Positions 40,437 to 53,434 are shown, numbered from the stretch's first letter. The stretch is DNA of 64,000 nucleotides from Phoronis australis (GCA_002633005.1 NMRA01000065.1:464922-528921); one strand, 5' to 3'. Program-made: numbers and translations. The notes: a model not told the origin generated them from the letters alone.

Positions 40437-40838
40437 CACCATTTATGGAAAAGCTCTTTTGATCATTGCTCAGTGATAAGACATCACAAATTATCACCAT
40501 TTATGGAAAAGCTCTTTTGATCATTGCTCAGTGATAAGACATCACAAAGTATCACCATTTATGGAAAAGCTCTTTTGATCATTGCTCAGTGATAAGACAT
40601 CACAAATTATCACCATTTATGGAAAAGCTCTTTTGATCATTGCTCAGTGATAAGACATCACAAATTATCACCATTTATGGAAAAGCTCTTTTGATCATTG
40701 CTCAGTGATAAGACATCACAAATTATCACCATTTATGGAAAAGCTCTTTTGATCATTGCTCAGTGATAAGACATCACAAATTATCACCATTTATGGAAAA
40801 GCTCTTTTGATCATTGCTCGGTGATAAGACATCACAAT
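40437..40838 (+). repeat. 58-bp minisatellite, ~7 copies
   Basis: CACCATTTATGGAAAAGCTC starts at 40437, 40495, 40553 and so on with exact 58-bp spacing. Units are nearly identical up to the last one. Confidence 0.95.
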
Positions 40839-41335
40839 TGATGGTGACACCTTGCATGAAAACTTGTGACTCTTTCACAACATACTAGATCATTAGCCTA
40901 TACTCAGCACTTAGACAGAGCTGAAGGTCCACTGGAGGGTTTTTTACCACTTGGTGATAAAACAAAGGAATGGGAAAAAAATTCTTGTTCTGTATGTTAG
41001 TACTAACCAAATCAAATTCCCTTGACATGTTTGGAAGACCACAAAACAGTCTTACTGGTTCTATCTCACCTCTTTTTACCTTCCTCTAACAACAACGAAT
41101 GAAATCGTCATCTTCTACCCTTAGTTTTTTACCTAATTTGGTGTACTGTCGTAGAGTGGCCCGAATGGCAGCCAATGAGACCAGTGAATGCTTACCATAG
41201 TTCACGAGTAGGTTGAAAAATGCAAAATGACGAGTCTTTCAGTAAATAAGTTCTTTCGAGGGCTCGATTTCTGTGTAGTATAACTTTATATTTGCCGTAT
41301 TAATTCTGGAGAAAAATGTGTTCAGGCGATTTCAG

Positions 41336-41790
41336 TTTCGGTGTGTGCGGGACTGCGGAGATGTACAATGTGAGTGTGTGTAGGACTGTGGAGATGTGCA
41401 GTGTGAGTGTGTAGGACTGTGGAGATGTGCAGTGTGAGTGTGTAGGACTGTGAAGATGTACAATGTGAGTGTGTGTAGGACTGCGATGAACAATGTGAGT
41501 GTGTGTAGGACTGCGTAGACGTATAATGTGAGTGTGTGTAGGACTGCGGAGATGTGCAATGTGAGTGTGTGTAGGACTGCGGAGATGTGCATTGTGAGTG
41601 TGTAGGACTGCGGAGATGTACAATGTGAGTGTGTAGGACTGCGTAGACGTACAATGTGAGCGTGTGCGGGACTGTGGAGACCTGCAATGTTGTGAGTGTG
41701 TGCGGGACTGCAGTGACGTACAATGTGAGCGTGTGCGGGATTGTGGAGACATGCATTGTTAGTGTGTGCTGGACTGCGGAAACGTGCAAT
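41336..41790 (+). repeat. GT-rich minisatellite, ~33-bp unit, about 14 copies
   Basis: Imperfect units of GGACTGCGGAGATGTRCAAT followed by GTGAGTGTGTGTA. Three overlapping His/Ser/Thr-rich minus-strand ORFs (41300-41868) are by-products of this repeat. Confidence 0.9.
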
Positions 41791-42339
41791 GTGAGTATGA
41801 TGTATGCTACTCGAGTATATGCTTTCACTGTGCAGACTTCCAACCCTGTTTAGGGGTTGGTTTGCCAACTAACTACTTCATACGAGTTCTTAGAATGGTT
41901 GCTATGAATTCACATAAAAATCTTTTACGGTATATTGTGGATAACCAAAATTCCCTGTTTTTGAGTTTTACTTGATTTTCCCATTCTCACTTGGGTTGTG
42001 TCTATACGGGCATTTGCCCCAGAAATAGGATGCTTTGGCGAAAGTGGCGGTGTGGACAAAAATTAAATTTTCGCCAATTGACGCTGGTGTTACTGCCACA
42101 ATACCCCTGCTCACTGAGGTATTGTAGCATACACATGATCAGCTGTCCTCACAAAAATGTGTGGGGGACAGTGTAATTTCGGTTCAGGGATGAAGTGAGG
42201 TGCTTTCAGAGTAATGCACTCCATACACACACATCCAGTAGCCACTTACCTCTTGACACATTTGCCTTGACACCACCAACAAATTTGGTTTTTGGTCACT
42301 CAGATGATGGGTCCAAATTGCTGCTTGTTTCAAAGACTG

Positions 42340-43800
42340 GTTTCCAGTCCTATGGGGTTGATGACAGAGGGTGACGAGTTTCGGACCGACCCAAATACGG
42401 CTGTGCCCCCTAGTGGCAATTTTAGTTTTTCACGTTTGCCTCAGTATCTTCAAAGGTCCCGAGCCGATTTTCATGAAATTTGGTACATAGGCATCTATTA
42501 ATGAGATGACGTTATCATGTCGTTTTCGGATGGTTTCGAATTATTCTGCGCCATCTAGTGGCCATTTTTACTATTTTCAAGTCCGCCCCTCTATCAACCA
42601 AACCACTCTAAGGATAATTATGAAAATTTGCTTGTATGTTCTTACTATGAAGAGGACAGTTGACGATCGTTTTTAGATGACTTCAACTGCTGTAGCGCCT
42701 CCTAGTGGCAGTTTTCTACAGGATCTTTATTAAATGTAGCAAATGTATTTGTATGATGTTGACAACGGACGATGACATTTTTCGGTCAGATTGAACCACT
42801 GGTGTGCCCCCTAGTGCCAATTTTAGTTTTTTGACATTTACCTCTGTACCTTGAAAGGCCCTCAATGGATTTCCATAAAATTTGGCACATAGGTGACGCT
42901 ATCTTCCCGTTTTCGGATGAATTCGAGGTATTTTGCATCAACTACTTGCCATTTTTATTGTTTTCAAGTCTACCAAACAAGGATGATTGTGAAAATTGTC
43001 ATGTATGCTCTTACTTTGAAGAGGATGATTGGCAATGATTTTCAGACTACTTCAACTTCTGTGGCACCTCCTAGTGACAGTTTTGCCTTTTTTTACGCCC
43101 ATACCTGTATCTCCTAAGCCCTCTGCAGGATCTTTATTAAATTTGGCACATGTATTTATATGAAGTTAACAACGGCGACTTTCAGACGGATCCAACAAAC
43201 ACTGTGCCCCCTAGTGGCAATTTTCTGTTTTTTCTGTTTTACTGTTTCTCTACAGTTCCTCAACGAATTTTCGTGAAATTCGGTAAATAGCGTTCTTTTA
43301 TACAAAAGGTGATATTTTCTGGTTTTCAGACAGATTTGACTTCTTTTACGCCATCTAGTGGCCATTTTTACTGTTTTTTGTCTGTTTTTTGGCGTCCACC
43401 GTCTGTCAACCAAACCACTCTTAGGATGATTGTGAATATTGGCTCATATGATCTTAGTGTGAAGAGGATGGTTGACGATGGTTTTCTGACTTCAATTACT
43501 GTGGTGCCTCCTAGTGTCAGTTTTGTTTTTGTGCCCTGAGCTGTATCTCTTAAGCCCTCGGCATGATCTTTATCAAATTTAGCAAGTGTATTAATGAAGT
43601 TGACAACGGAAGACGACCACTTTCAGACGGATCCGATGAACACTTCGCCCCCTAGTGGCAATTTCATTTTTTCCATTTTGCCCTGTTTCTCTACAGTTCC
43701 TTTCATGAAGGGTGGTAAATAGATTTTTGTTAAAAACGGTGACATTTTCCTGTTTTTTAATGGCTTCAAAGTGGCCATTTTTATGATGCAAATAAACACC
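42340..43800 (+). repeat. Higher-order repeat with regularly spaced CTCF-like motifs
   Basis: About ten diverged monomers of roughly 140 bp are arranged in the order A-B-C, A-B-C, A-B-C, A. Each is centred on a CCYCCTAGTGGC-type core: A (TGCCCCCTAGTGGCAA) at 42404, 42804, 43205, 43644; B (CGCCATCTAGTGGCCA) at 42548, 42934 (degenerate), 43348; C (GCCTCCTAGTGGCAG) at 42694, 43064, 43504. Corresponding A, B and C monomers match each other across units, for example CCAAACCACTCT..GGAT and GAAGAGGA in B. The core is the reverse complement of the CTCF consensus, and all sites point the same way. No coding content. Confidence 0.75.
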
Positions 43801-46130
43801 CTAGAAGCACACCGTTTGCAGTACATTTGTGGGCTCATTTCAACGCCCCGCGTTGCTCTTGCTTTATGCTAAAGATTGGCACATGGGCGTTCATCATGTT
43901 TCTCAAATACGGGACCCTTTGTTTTGTATTGATCAGCAGAGTCTGAAAATAAACTCGGCAGTGGATAAAATTGTCGAAAATTGCCACTGACGCAATAGTG
44001 AATTATTGTTCCTCATTGATCGTAAGTCTTGAATTTGGGTCGGCCAATATTGCCTATTTCTAAAATTTGTTGCAAGCTCCGACCTTGAGCAAAATAAATT
44101 TTTCACTCTTCGAAACTGGAGAATTTGTCCTTTAGTATTGTGTTGTTTAGTCCAGATTTCGAATGAGCAATGATGTTCCCTGCCCATTATTTGGAAATCA
44201 AGTAGACTCCTCTCCCCTCCCTTTGATGCCTCTTAGACATAGGTACTCATATCTCCATACAGTCACATTGCCATGGTGTCATGCGAGCCAGGCCATGGGT
44301 CTGGGATTGGTCAGTGTAACATTAAACATTTACTGCTTTTGTTTGTGATAAGCCTGCATTCAGCTGATGCCATGTGAGGAACCCTGGCAGGTAGTATTAA
44401 CTACTAATAGTCCTGCAGTTATTTTTATCTTGCAGTTAGGTGTCATTGTTGAGTAAACCAAAGGCTGACTCAGGTGACTAACTAGTAATGTAAGATTTGA
44501 ACTTTCGCTTTTGTTTACCAGCTACAAATCAGGCATTTTTAAAAGGGGGGCTGGGGGTGAAAGGGGGCCAAGTGCTCCATGCACACTGCTAGTTACCCTG
44601 AAGCAGGTTGCTCCTAGAATGTGTTGTCACTAGGTTTAGTAAGTAATGTGCGTGGTATTTGTATTGGAGCAACTTGACACACTTTCAACAACTTTCCCAC
44701 CTTATCGAGATAGGCTGACTTGTTCTTTTAAAGATGTATTTGCATGCTTCTAACTATGCTAATGTATAACAGGAACTAAACGACAATGCTATCTGTACAT
44801 CACCTACGCTAAACAAAGTGCAGTTGTATTCACTGACAACCTGTAAATGTGAAAATCAAAAAATTTCCACTAATGACATACGTAACTTGGGGTCTCACAT
44901 AACCCGCATCATGCAGTGTTATTCCTCAACACCAGGTCAGATACTTACTGGACACGGTTAAGTGATTTGCGAGGGATCATTTTCAAAACAAAACTTGTTT
45001 TTAAAAGCATTTGGCAATTTTCACCTTACCTCATACTCGCATTGTTTCGCCATATTTGTCATATGATGGGGAGGAGTGTGGACTTTGAGAGACGTGGTTT
45101 AATGGCATTGACTCTAGAATTGAGTACATGGAATAAAAAATGAACAAATGATTCTGATTATTCATTGTTTATTCTTGCAAATAGAGTGACTGTGCGTCAA
45201 TGAATTCGAAGTATGAAAGTAGTCTTCGGAAATATATCGTCTGCATGTAAGTTTAAAGCGGTTATAAACCTGCCTTCCGTCACAAAAACTAATTTGGCTA
45301 TAGACTTCTTATAGATATAAATGTGACATCAAATTTTTTCTTAATCAAATTTGAATGTGAATTGTAGGTTTGAAAATAACCAACAGTTCCTTTGGTCTCA
45401 AGATCAGACTATAAGATAGCTTGTCACTTCATGTCACTTCTTTCTAACCTCGGCTCAGAAACCACTTTTCTGAGTTACTCTTGTTCAGATCAATTTTCAG
45501 CTCTGTAAGTGACCTAACGAGCCATTTTAAAAAAACACGAGGTCAAAAAACTGGATTGGTTTATAGCTAATCTTTTATCTGTATTTTTTCAACGTAAAAA
45601 ATTAACACGTGTCCACACACTTGTTTGTGTTGTGCATTTTCTAGTGACCCCATATTTTTACCTTGATTATGCTGTTAATGTTTGCCAGATAGATCACTTA
45701 ACTCATGTTATGAGCTGATCACTTCTTTAATAGTCTAGTGAATGATTTTGTAATGGCTGGAGACTAGCTCATGCAAATGTAGTAGCAACTGGAAGGTGAT
45801 TTATAGTTGGAATATGTATCCATGTAAATATGCTTTGGTTAAATTGCATAGTGCATGAGGTAATTCTACATATTTCATGATAATCATACAGTCTACCATT
45901 GTGCCACTGCATGTATGATGACTAGTTTATAAAACATTTTGTTCTCAAGTCAATTATGACATTACACTGATGACATCTCGGAGATTTTAAGTCATTTCCG
46001 ATTGTGTCATCAGAAATCCATAGAATGCCGTGCTCTTATCGTCTTCGTATTCGAGTTTTGCGAAGATCCATTACTTGTGTTCTGAACTCTGTCTCACTTG
46101 CTGACCAGTGGGGAAAATAATATAGACTGG
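43801..46130. other. Non-coding stretch upstream of the PAQR exon
   Basis: No exon seen. The short ORFs at 43933-45143 carry no signature. Confidence 0.4.
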
Positions 46131-46149
46131 CACTCCCTCTAGTGGCTGG
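46131..46149 (-). promoter_or_regulatory. Isolated CTCF-like motif upstream of PAQR
   Basis: CACTCCCTCTAGTGGCTGG on + resembles the reversed CTCF core and has the same orientation as the array at 42.3-43.8 kb. It lies about 440 bp before the PAQR start codon. Confidence 0.35.
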
Positions 46150-46586
46150 TCTAAATAATGTGCATGCTCAAACTAGGCATGCATGAAATCTGCTACACAA
46201 AAGTCGAGGTTCTCTTTAGGCACTCAGAGGTATCACAGCTTAAGACGCCTGCTGGGATATTTTTTGTTGTATAAAACAATACAATAATGGTGCTCAGAAA
46301 ACCGACAAAGATATTAACTAAGAACTTTATCGCCTAAGTCACAAATCTCCTGTTATCTTGGAAACAAGCTGTCGTACATTGAGGCTGTCTATTTTTTAAA
46401 TATTTGGTGACTTCAGAAGTGAACAGTGTGCTGGAAAATAATGCTGTGTGGTCTAAGAAAAATCATGGGCATAACCATAACTTCCACAGACATTGAAATA
46501 ACCTGTCTACTTCATAATACAAATTATGTTTCATTTCATTTTCAGACGTGGCTACTGCCTCCAAGACCAACCACCGAAACGCCACC

Positions 46587-47588
46587 ATGTTTAGTTTAAG
46601 CGGCCGCCTATACCGATTTGATCAAGTTCCGTCCGAGTTCTTTGAGCTGGGCATTATCTCCGGCTACCGTCATCCGCAAAGCTCATTCACTGAATGCGTA
46701 AGGAGTCTGTTCTCTGCCAACAATGAGACCATGAACTTCTGGACTCACTTTCTCGCCGTCTGGTATTTTGTTTGGCGCTTATACGGCATCAATCAAGATA
46801 TTCATTTTGCTGCCGACAGCTACACATGGCCACTACTTGCCTATATCGTCATCAGTTGCCTGTATCCCCTGGCCAGTGCTATGGCGCACGCCTTCAACAC
46901 GATGTCATTGAGGGCGAGGCACATTTGTTTTTTCTTCGACTACGCAGCCTTGAGCCTGTACAGCTATGGCTGTGCCGTCATCTACAAAGCTTATGTGTGG
47001 CCCACTGACCTGATGGGCACAGCTTACAGTGACTATTACCTCCATGGTGCCTTTGTCAATGCCGTCATTTGCACGTTCCTTTCTGGGCGGACTCGGTTTT
47101 GGAAGCCAGGCGCTACCAATAAGATCGCCCGCCTGAGTGCCTTTGCGTTGCCCTACTTCTACGCCATCATACCAATGGTCTATCGCCTCGTCTACTGTTC
47201 ACTAGAGGGCGACTGTGACAGTGAGGCAGTGCATCTGCACAAGCGTCAGTTTTTCTTTGCCTTCCTCACCGCTTTTCTCTACGCCAGCCATCTTCCTGAG
47301 CGTATCTTCCCAGGTTCGTTTGACATTCTAGGCCACAGTCATCAGATGTTCCACGTGGCAGCAGTGTTTGCGACACGTGACGTTCTCAATGCATCCATCT
47401 CCGACTTAAACATGCGGCGTGATCTCCTGCTCAATACGCACGCACAGTCGGACTATACCTGGAGCTTGTGGTTAATGCTCGCCCTGGTGGCCATCAATTT
47501 GCTCACAATAGCCTTGCATATCCGATCGCTTTACAAGCAGGCTCCAGAACCAATCAACAACAACGAATTGAAATGTCACAGTCAGTAG
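46587..47588 (+). CDS. PAQR-family seven-transmembrane receptor (membrane progestin receptor type)
   Basis: 333 residues in one exon. The start is the ATG at 46587, in a perfect GCCACCATG context; a 3' splice acceptor (TTCATTTTCAG, ending 46545) shows that a 5'UTR intron precedes it, so in-frame sequence before the ATG is not the start. The N-terminus has the PAQR signature GYRHPQSS..C..SLF..NNET.NFWTH (residues about 27-54). Seven hydrophobic segments follow. The likely metal site is complete: H101 in MAHAFN, D118 in FFFDYAA, and H250/H252/H256 in GHSHQMFH. Length and sequence resemble human PAQR5 and PAQR6 (mPR gamma/delta; PAQR5 about 330 residues), plasma-membrane receptors for progestins. 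The C-terminus is short and cytosolic or extracellular, depending on the topology model. Exact paralogue assignment needs a tree. Confidence 0.93.
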   Translation: MFSLSGRLYRFDQVPSEFFELGIISGYRHPQSSFTECVRSLFSANNETMNFWTHFLAVWYFVWRLYGINQDIHFAADSYTWPLLAYIVISCLYPLASAMAHAFNTMSLRARHICFFFDYAALSLYSYGCAVIYKAYVWPTDLMGTAYSDYYLHGAFVNAVICTFLSGRTRFWKPGATNKIARLSAFALPYFYAIIPMVYRLVYCSLEGDCDSEAVHLHKRQFFFAFLTAFLYASHLPERIFPGSFDILGHSHQMFHVAAVFATRDVLNASISDLNMRRDLLLNTHAQSDYTWSLWLMLALVAINLLTIALHIRSLYKQAPEPINNNELKCHSQ

Positions 47589-50500
47589 ACGCAAATACCT
47601 AGACGGGATGATTTTCACGAACTTCTTCCTTCGGTTCTTGATGATCTTGGATAAGTCGAGCAAACAGTTTTGTTATCCTTTGAATGTTGAAACATGAAGC
47701 TTCAATGCGAAAGCAGGATGCAGAATCTCTCCAGTCATATAAATAGGGTCCATTAAAACTTGTGCCCTGAGGGTTTGCTGAACCCACATCGGCGTCCATT
47801 TACGAGCAGTGTTGTCAAGAACATTGTTCTTATTCCTAGATTTTTTTACGAGCTTGTTACTGCTTGAGTTGCACTGGCCCAAACGACTGCAGTACAACTA
47901 TGTTTCTGCAGTATTTACCCACAATGCTTCACACACTAGCATGCTTGTCACTGGGCTGCATCTAAATTATTAATTGCAATACTGGACTATTGTGCGTGTT
48001 CGCAGAATGTATTGTAGTTTACTTTTCCAACTCGAGAGTGTGCTAGTTGGTCAAACATCAACTTTCTTTTTACTTTTGGGAAGAGTGTAGTTTAGTGGCA
48101 ATGCTCTTCGATAGGCTCTTTTTGAGGTTTTAGTTTTTGAAAGTAGAATGGAAAGAATGTGCAAGGTTTTTTGCTTATTGCACTTTTAGTCTTTTTGGCA
48201 TTCCTTAATCATGTCTCCCAACATCGTGCTGCCGTTTTTTTTAAGATACGTGGCAGTTGTGGTGCTTTTTCATGATGACGGAGAAAATCTAATTCAATTT
48301 TATACCAAGAGTTTCATATAAAGGAATTTCCAGACATTAAGGCTGCTATGAACTTCGTGTATTCCACTTTCTGCTGTATAACTGGTCTCAACTTGTTCCC
48401 TACTTCAGTTAGAGGTGGTTTCCTGGCCTGGGAAGAGCTGACAATTTGCAATTGCTCGAAATCATGCAGATTGTTTTATTTGCTGAGCATGCTCTCAACC
48501 AATTACAAACTCACAGTTCCTTCCACTTTTTGACCGAGTAAGAAACAAGTTGAGGTAATTTTTAAAGTGGTAAATAGAGGTAAGTTTCTTCAGGCCTTTT
48601 CATACTAGTTGAACTACATTATGAGAGGAGCGACAATGTAAACTACAAAGTTAGTGTTCATACCAGCTTCGAAGTAAGGTGTGGCTGTTGTAATCGAAGT
48701 AATCTCAAGGTAGCGCTGATGCATAAGGTGATGTTTGAGGTAGACTGGTGTTTTGTTCCCTGCGTGAAAAGATTTTTTTAATGTGACATGTTGACAAAAA
48801 ACTTATTTCCAATTCATTTGCTGATTATTTGAGCAAAATATTATCAAAATTAGTGACGCTGTCCTTTTTTGATGATAAGCAGTCGTCCCACTGGCAATAT
48901 CTTCGATAAGGTCGAAGTTGACCGTTCATATTGCATCACTGCATCAACCCTCTGCTGTTTAATCTACCTGTTTACTGCGAAGTTAACTGGTGCTGTTAAC
49001 TTCCATCTAGGACTAGAAGTTAACCGTTACTACTGACTGCACCTCTGCCAAACTTTGATCAGTTGACATTAGTGTGAAAGGGCCTTTTGACACAGTGATT
49101 GTTTATGACACCTTTATTTGCCAATTCCTTATTGTCCAGGTGCATTAATAGAAGAATATAGTTGTATGCAAGTCTGATGTATTGGAATGTATTTAGCATT
49201 GTTAGACTCATAGAAATGTAACACTTGGCAGGTAGTTGGATAATGTTACTGGAATTTCTTAAAGTGGCATGTGTTTCTTAATCTCTACCAAAAACACGAA
49301 TCTTTCCGTGCCACGATAAAAAAAGGATTTCTATCCTCAAACGCTCCATTCAGGGCATCATGTAAAAAAATTGTCAAAATCTCATTAACTTTGACAGTAG
49401 GTCAACCCTTCCAGGGCTGGCCACTTCTCAGGACTTTCCAGTTCGTTTCAAAGATATAAATCAATTGCCGTCATGGCAAAGAGACTCTTTAGAACAGTTA
49501 GAGTTATCGAGCCTACTTCTTGATTTCTAAAACCTTGTTTACGCACTCCAATTAGTCACTTAGTGTGTTAAGACTGTTGTTCTGACATAACTTATCAAAC
49601 TAAAAAGTCGCACACGAATTGTCAGTTGGAGTAAAGCATTCCCGACTTTGTTCCGATTTCGTCCTAGTTAGAAAAAGTCGGAAAAGCCTGACACATGATT
49701 ATTTACACAGTTCACGTATGAATTTAGAGTCACAGATCAAAATTGGATTGTGTGTGGACAAGGATTTACATAAGATTGTAGTGTTAATTAGAACGCTTTT
49801 GTAAAATGGTATTTTTTGACGTTTTACTGAATGCTCAAGTTGATGCCTTTGTTGTGCTTTGCACTAACTGTGTATTGGTGACTCTTTGTACTTTTTGCAC
49901 TTTTCTAGTTTAATGGTTTTTGTAGGTTTGCACGTTTCTTGTGTTTCACACTTCAGATTGTGTCCAGATTCTGCAGGAAAGCTTCCTTCTGTTATTTGTT
50001 AAGTAAATACGGTAGTTTTCAAAATAAACCGAGACAAACTTCGACGCAAATTCTGTCAAACTACCAAACGTGGACAAACTAATTCTTGCCAAAATTAATT
50101 GTCACTTTTTTCAAACGAGCCTTTGCCACAATGTAATACTGTTTCTGTCAATTTTAGTTAGAATTTAATGAGACTTAATAATTGCGCCCAGTCATTAATT
50201 ACTAGTTAGTGGACTTCCAAGGCAAGTTTTCATGATTTCACTTAAGTGTCCAGAGGTACACCTGTTGAGATTTTGTGGAAGATTTGCTGGAATTGGAGCG
50301 CGTTCTCACTATTTGAAAGTGTGCGCATATTTAGTTGCGTCTTTGTGTGTGGCGAAACTTCAAATTTTGATGCTGTTCGGTTTATTTTGAAACCTACTGT
50401 GGTGCTTAAAAGCTTGGCCTACTCGTAGAGAATTTATATTCAGCTTGCTTTGTAACTCGACTGCTTTACGATGAACTGGTTTCTAATTTCTAACATTTGC

Positions 50501-52816
50501 TCGCTTACAACGTTCCATTTGGTAAGACCGAATCAGATGGTAGTGTGTGCTGTTTGATTTGGTTTCAATGAACTTTGGTTCCAACGAAGTTTTACAAAGG
50601 TGTCTGGAGGGTTTGTTGTAACGCGGTTCTACTCTTTTGCTAAGAGTTCAGAATTAATTTTTGGGTATTGTTATTGCTGGAAATTGATCAATGCAAACTT
50701 TGCTGCTTTTGATATGTGATATATTGTCATAATTCAAGATGTGAATAATTTACCTTCCTGACTGTTATTAATTTTTATAATCAGTATGTATACTATTGTA
50801 GACTGTGATTGATTGCTTATTGCAAGTACAATTTGGCGACCTGATTGACTAGTAAGATCTATCAGACCTGAAAAGCAGTGTTGAAACAATTTCTGCTCCA
50901 GTCTCTTGAATTCATTTCTAGGATTTCCTCACAAATTTGTTGTGATCCTTCAGTCAAATGTACTTCTTTTAAGTGGAATTTAATCATTTACAAGCTGGTG
51001 ATTATTTAGTGAATGTGACATTCTTCAGTTTTTATGGACTGTATTTTTATGAAACATTTAAATGACATGAAGGGATTTTTTGTGGCATTGGCATATTTTT
51101 TTTGAATTGATATCATGGAAAGGGATTGGTTATGAGTGTTCATGGCCAATTTTTTTCTTTCGCTTTTGTATATTACCAGAGCTGTAGGTTGATACGTCTG
51201 AAGGTACTAATGCAGCACTTGAATGTTTCCGGTTTTGTAACACGAATCTCACTCAAAAGGGGTCTCTAGTTGTGGGGTTGAATTCGTAGTAGTATATTCT
51301 CTCATCACACCGACATGGCAATACCGCTAGATTGCGTTACTCGTATTCCATGATGACATTTTAGTACCTTTTGGCAAGAAGCGAGTTTTGATTGAGGACA
51401 TTTACCGTTATGAAGTAGGTTTTATCAGTTGTTCCTTGCTAAGTTTAGAAATGAACTCTGGGCTCGGGAAGAAATGACCGTCGACCTGTTCAGACCAAGT
51501 TCATAACATTCCAGGAACGGCGTGACCTGAAATTTTAATTAGCTTGGTCTTTGGTAATAACAAACTCTCGGTTCAAATCATCCTAGTCTAAGGAACAATT
51601 TGAAACCAATCTCGTAACCGTAAGTGGCCCAAATAAGTACTTGTTTTGACATAAAGGGCGGGTATGATAATTCCGCTTCGTAAGTTTCGTGAACAGAACT
51701 TCCCCTAACCATTGGAGCCCACCAAATCAGGGGCTGTCTTCCGTAGACGCCAGAAATAGCAACAAAATATAGCGTGATAACTTGCTTCGCTTGTAATTTA
51801 TGGCCAAATCTCACGAACACTTGAGAGCTGTTTTTTATTCATTTATCAAGTTTCTTGCGTCCACGGAACGCCTTAAAAGCTCGCGGGAAGGGGTTACCCT
51901 GGCATGTGTTTCATGAAAAATAACTTCTGCGACTTAAACTAGAAATTTGGTCTGAAGTGTTGCACAACTATTTCTGAAAAATTAAATCTCATGCTGGCAA
52001 AAGTGCAAAATGTCTGCGATTACATTCATAACTGCTGGTAATTGCGGACATTGTTCGCAAGACACAAATTTCTGACTTGACAGTGCAGTCTTAAGTTACG
52101 TTTCTTGAAACACATCATAAATGTGTCCAAGCAAAAGATTTGTGGTTAAGTTATCCGCGATGGTAAGACGTCACTCTGTTCTGTAATAATGTGGATTGGT
52201 GGTGGTGTGTATTGTGTCTTGTGTTTCCGTTGCTGTTATAAGTTACTAACAAATGCACTTTTCGGTCATATTAATTTTGCTATAATAAAGCTGCCAAGGC
52301 ATGCCATACGTTTGGTCTTGTGCATTTTGTGTCTATCGTCTACTCGGCCACTTTCTTCTGACATGTAGGCCTCCACTGTACATCGGTGTCCATGCCAAAC
52401 ACTGCTTTGCGCTGTGCCGCGTTTCCAGAAGAAGTGAGGGTACGTTCGCTGCCAAAGATGTCCCTACCCAAGACAGTCGCGAGAAAAGCTAGCGTGATCA
52501 CTTACTTTGTGAAGACCCGCGTTACTTGAGATTTCGCGAGTTTCTAGCGTAGGCGTAACGCATCCCCCGTATCTATTTTCCGTATGTGCTCGCATTTAGA
52601 TATCCATGCGCCTATTTGTGGGTCTTCAAAATGGTATGAAGTCTAAATTGATTTTTTGCGAGAAAGAAGAATTTATAGCTGCTTTGATCCGCATACCGTT
52701 ATAAAATTTGTCTATTGTTCCGTTAGATTATAACCCGGCGTTCTCTCCCAAGGCTGGTGTACCTGCCTCCGCGCAGTTGAAATCCAGACCAATGCGGTAC
52801 CTTAGTAGCCCCAATG
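47589..52816. other. PAQR 3' region and intergenic DNA
   Basis: No second gene seen. AATAAA hexamers on + occur at about 50021 and 52284; either could end a long PAQR transcript. Confidence 0.4.
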
Positions 52817-53051
52817 CATGCGCGCACCCAGCTTTTAATATGGGGGGCTCGAATTTCAGGCGATGTAGGCCTTCTGCTGACAAAAAAGCGGCAGGACTAA
52901 AAGAACGGGGTACCTCCTTCAGAACTGTGTGTCTGCGCCTTTTTGGTGGACTTTTGTCTCGTTTTCTAGGACTTCTTGTTTCTCTGAGGCGGACCTTTTT
53001 GCCCACTTCGTCAATTGGGGGGGGCTCAAACGAGCCCTGGGTGCGCGCATG
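52817..53051. mobile_element. MITE (CATGCGCGCACCCAG ends), copy 1
   Basis: A perfect 15-bp TIR, CATGCGCGCACCCAG, sits at 52817-52831 and inverted at 53037-53051. It is 235 bp long, with internal TCTGCGCCTTTTTGGTGGAC and TTTCTCTGAGGCGGACC shared with copy 2. Flanks are CAATG (left) and TAATG (right). It lies just upstream of the candidate exon at 53183, so it may be part of that gene's promoter. Confidence 0.8.
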
Positions 53052-53182
53052 TAATGAGCAATGCGTGGGTCACAGGTTAACATTGCTTGTTGTGACCAAT
53101 ATTTTAAAACCTCGTTACTATATAAACTTTCAAATTTTGTTCTGAAAATTCCCCGGCTTCAATCATAGCGTTCATCATCAAT

Positions 53183-53434
53183 ATGGCGGACTGCGTATCA
53201 CGCGCTGTCTGGCTTGCGAGTTTCGTCGTGTCGTCTCTATTGTATATAGCTCGTAGAATAGCCCTACCTGAGACAATACCAAGCTATGAAAACGCAGCCC
53301 ACCGCGAGACACCAGTGTTGTATTACAGCCCCGCCTCGCCTGTTGTGCTGTCGTTACCGACTTCTTCGTTTACTCATTATGTAAACTCCTTCAAAGACTC
53401 CAAGTACCGATACCTCAAAGCTGCGAAATGCATG
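53183..53434 (+). CDS. Candidate first coding exon of an unidentified membrane-anchored protein (partial)
   Basis: ATG in AATATGGCGG context (also YY1-like) opens 84 codons that stop exactly at a strong donor, ATG|GTAAGA, phase 0. Residues 9-24 (VWLASFVVSSLLYIAR) form one hydrophobic segment followed by RR, so an N-terminal signal anchor is likely. The rest (ETPVLYYSPASPVVLSLP and beyond) matches no family I can name. The frame stays open past the donor to 53533, which would give a 116-residue protein ending in GVLGWLYLH if not spliced. No later exon was recognised in the window. If the gene continues rightwards, the acyltransferase at 54951-56507 lies inside one of its introns on the other strand. 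Confidence 0.45.

Noticed and set aside
41300-41868. Three overlapping 150-178 codon His/Thr/Ser-rich minus-strand ORFs
   Set aside because: They are frames of the GT-rich minisatellite; all three frames are open because the repeat lacks stops.
44541-44571. G-quadruplex candidate
   Set aside because: Only three G-runs with workable loops; weak.
46548-46586. PAQR start at an upstream in-frame GTG (13 extra residues)
   Set aside because: The acceptor at 46545 and the GCCACCATG at 46587 make the ATG the start; its N-terminus also aligns with the family.
52708-53145. 145-codon + strand ORF and the opposing 92-codon ORF
   Set aside because: They cover MITE copy 1 and show no domain.
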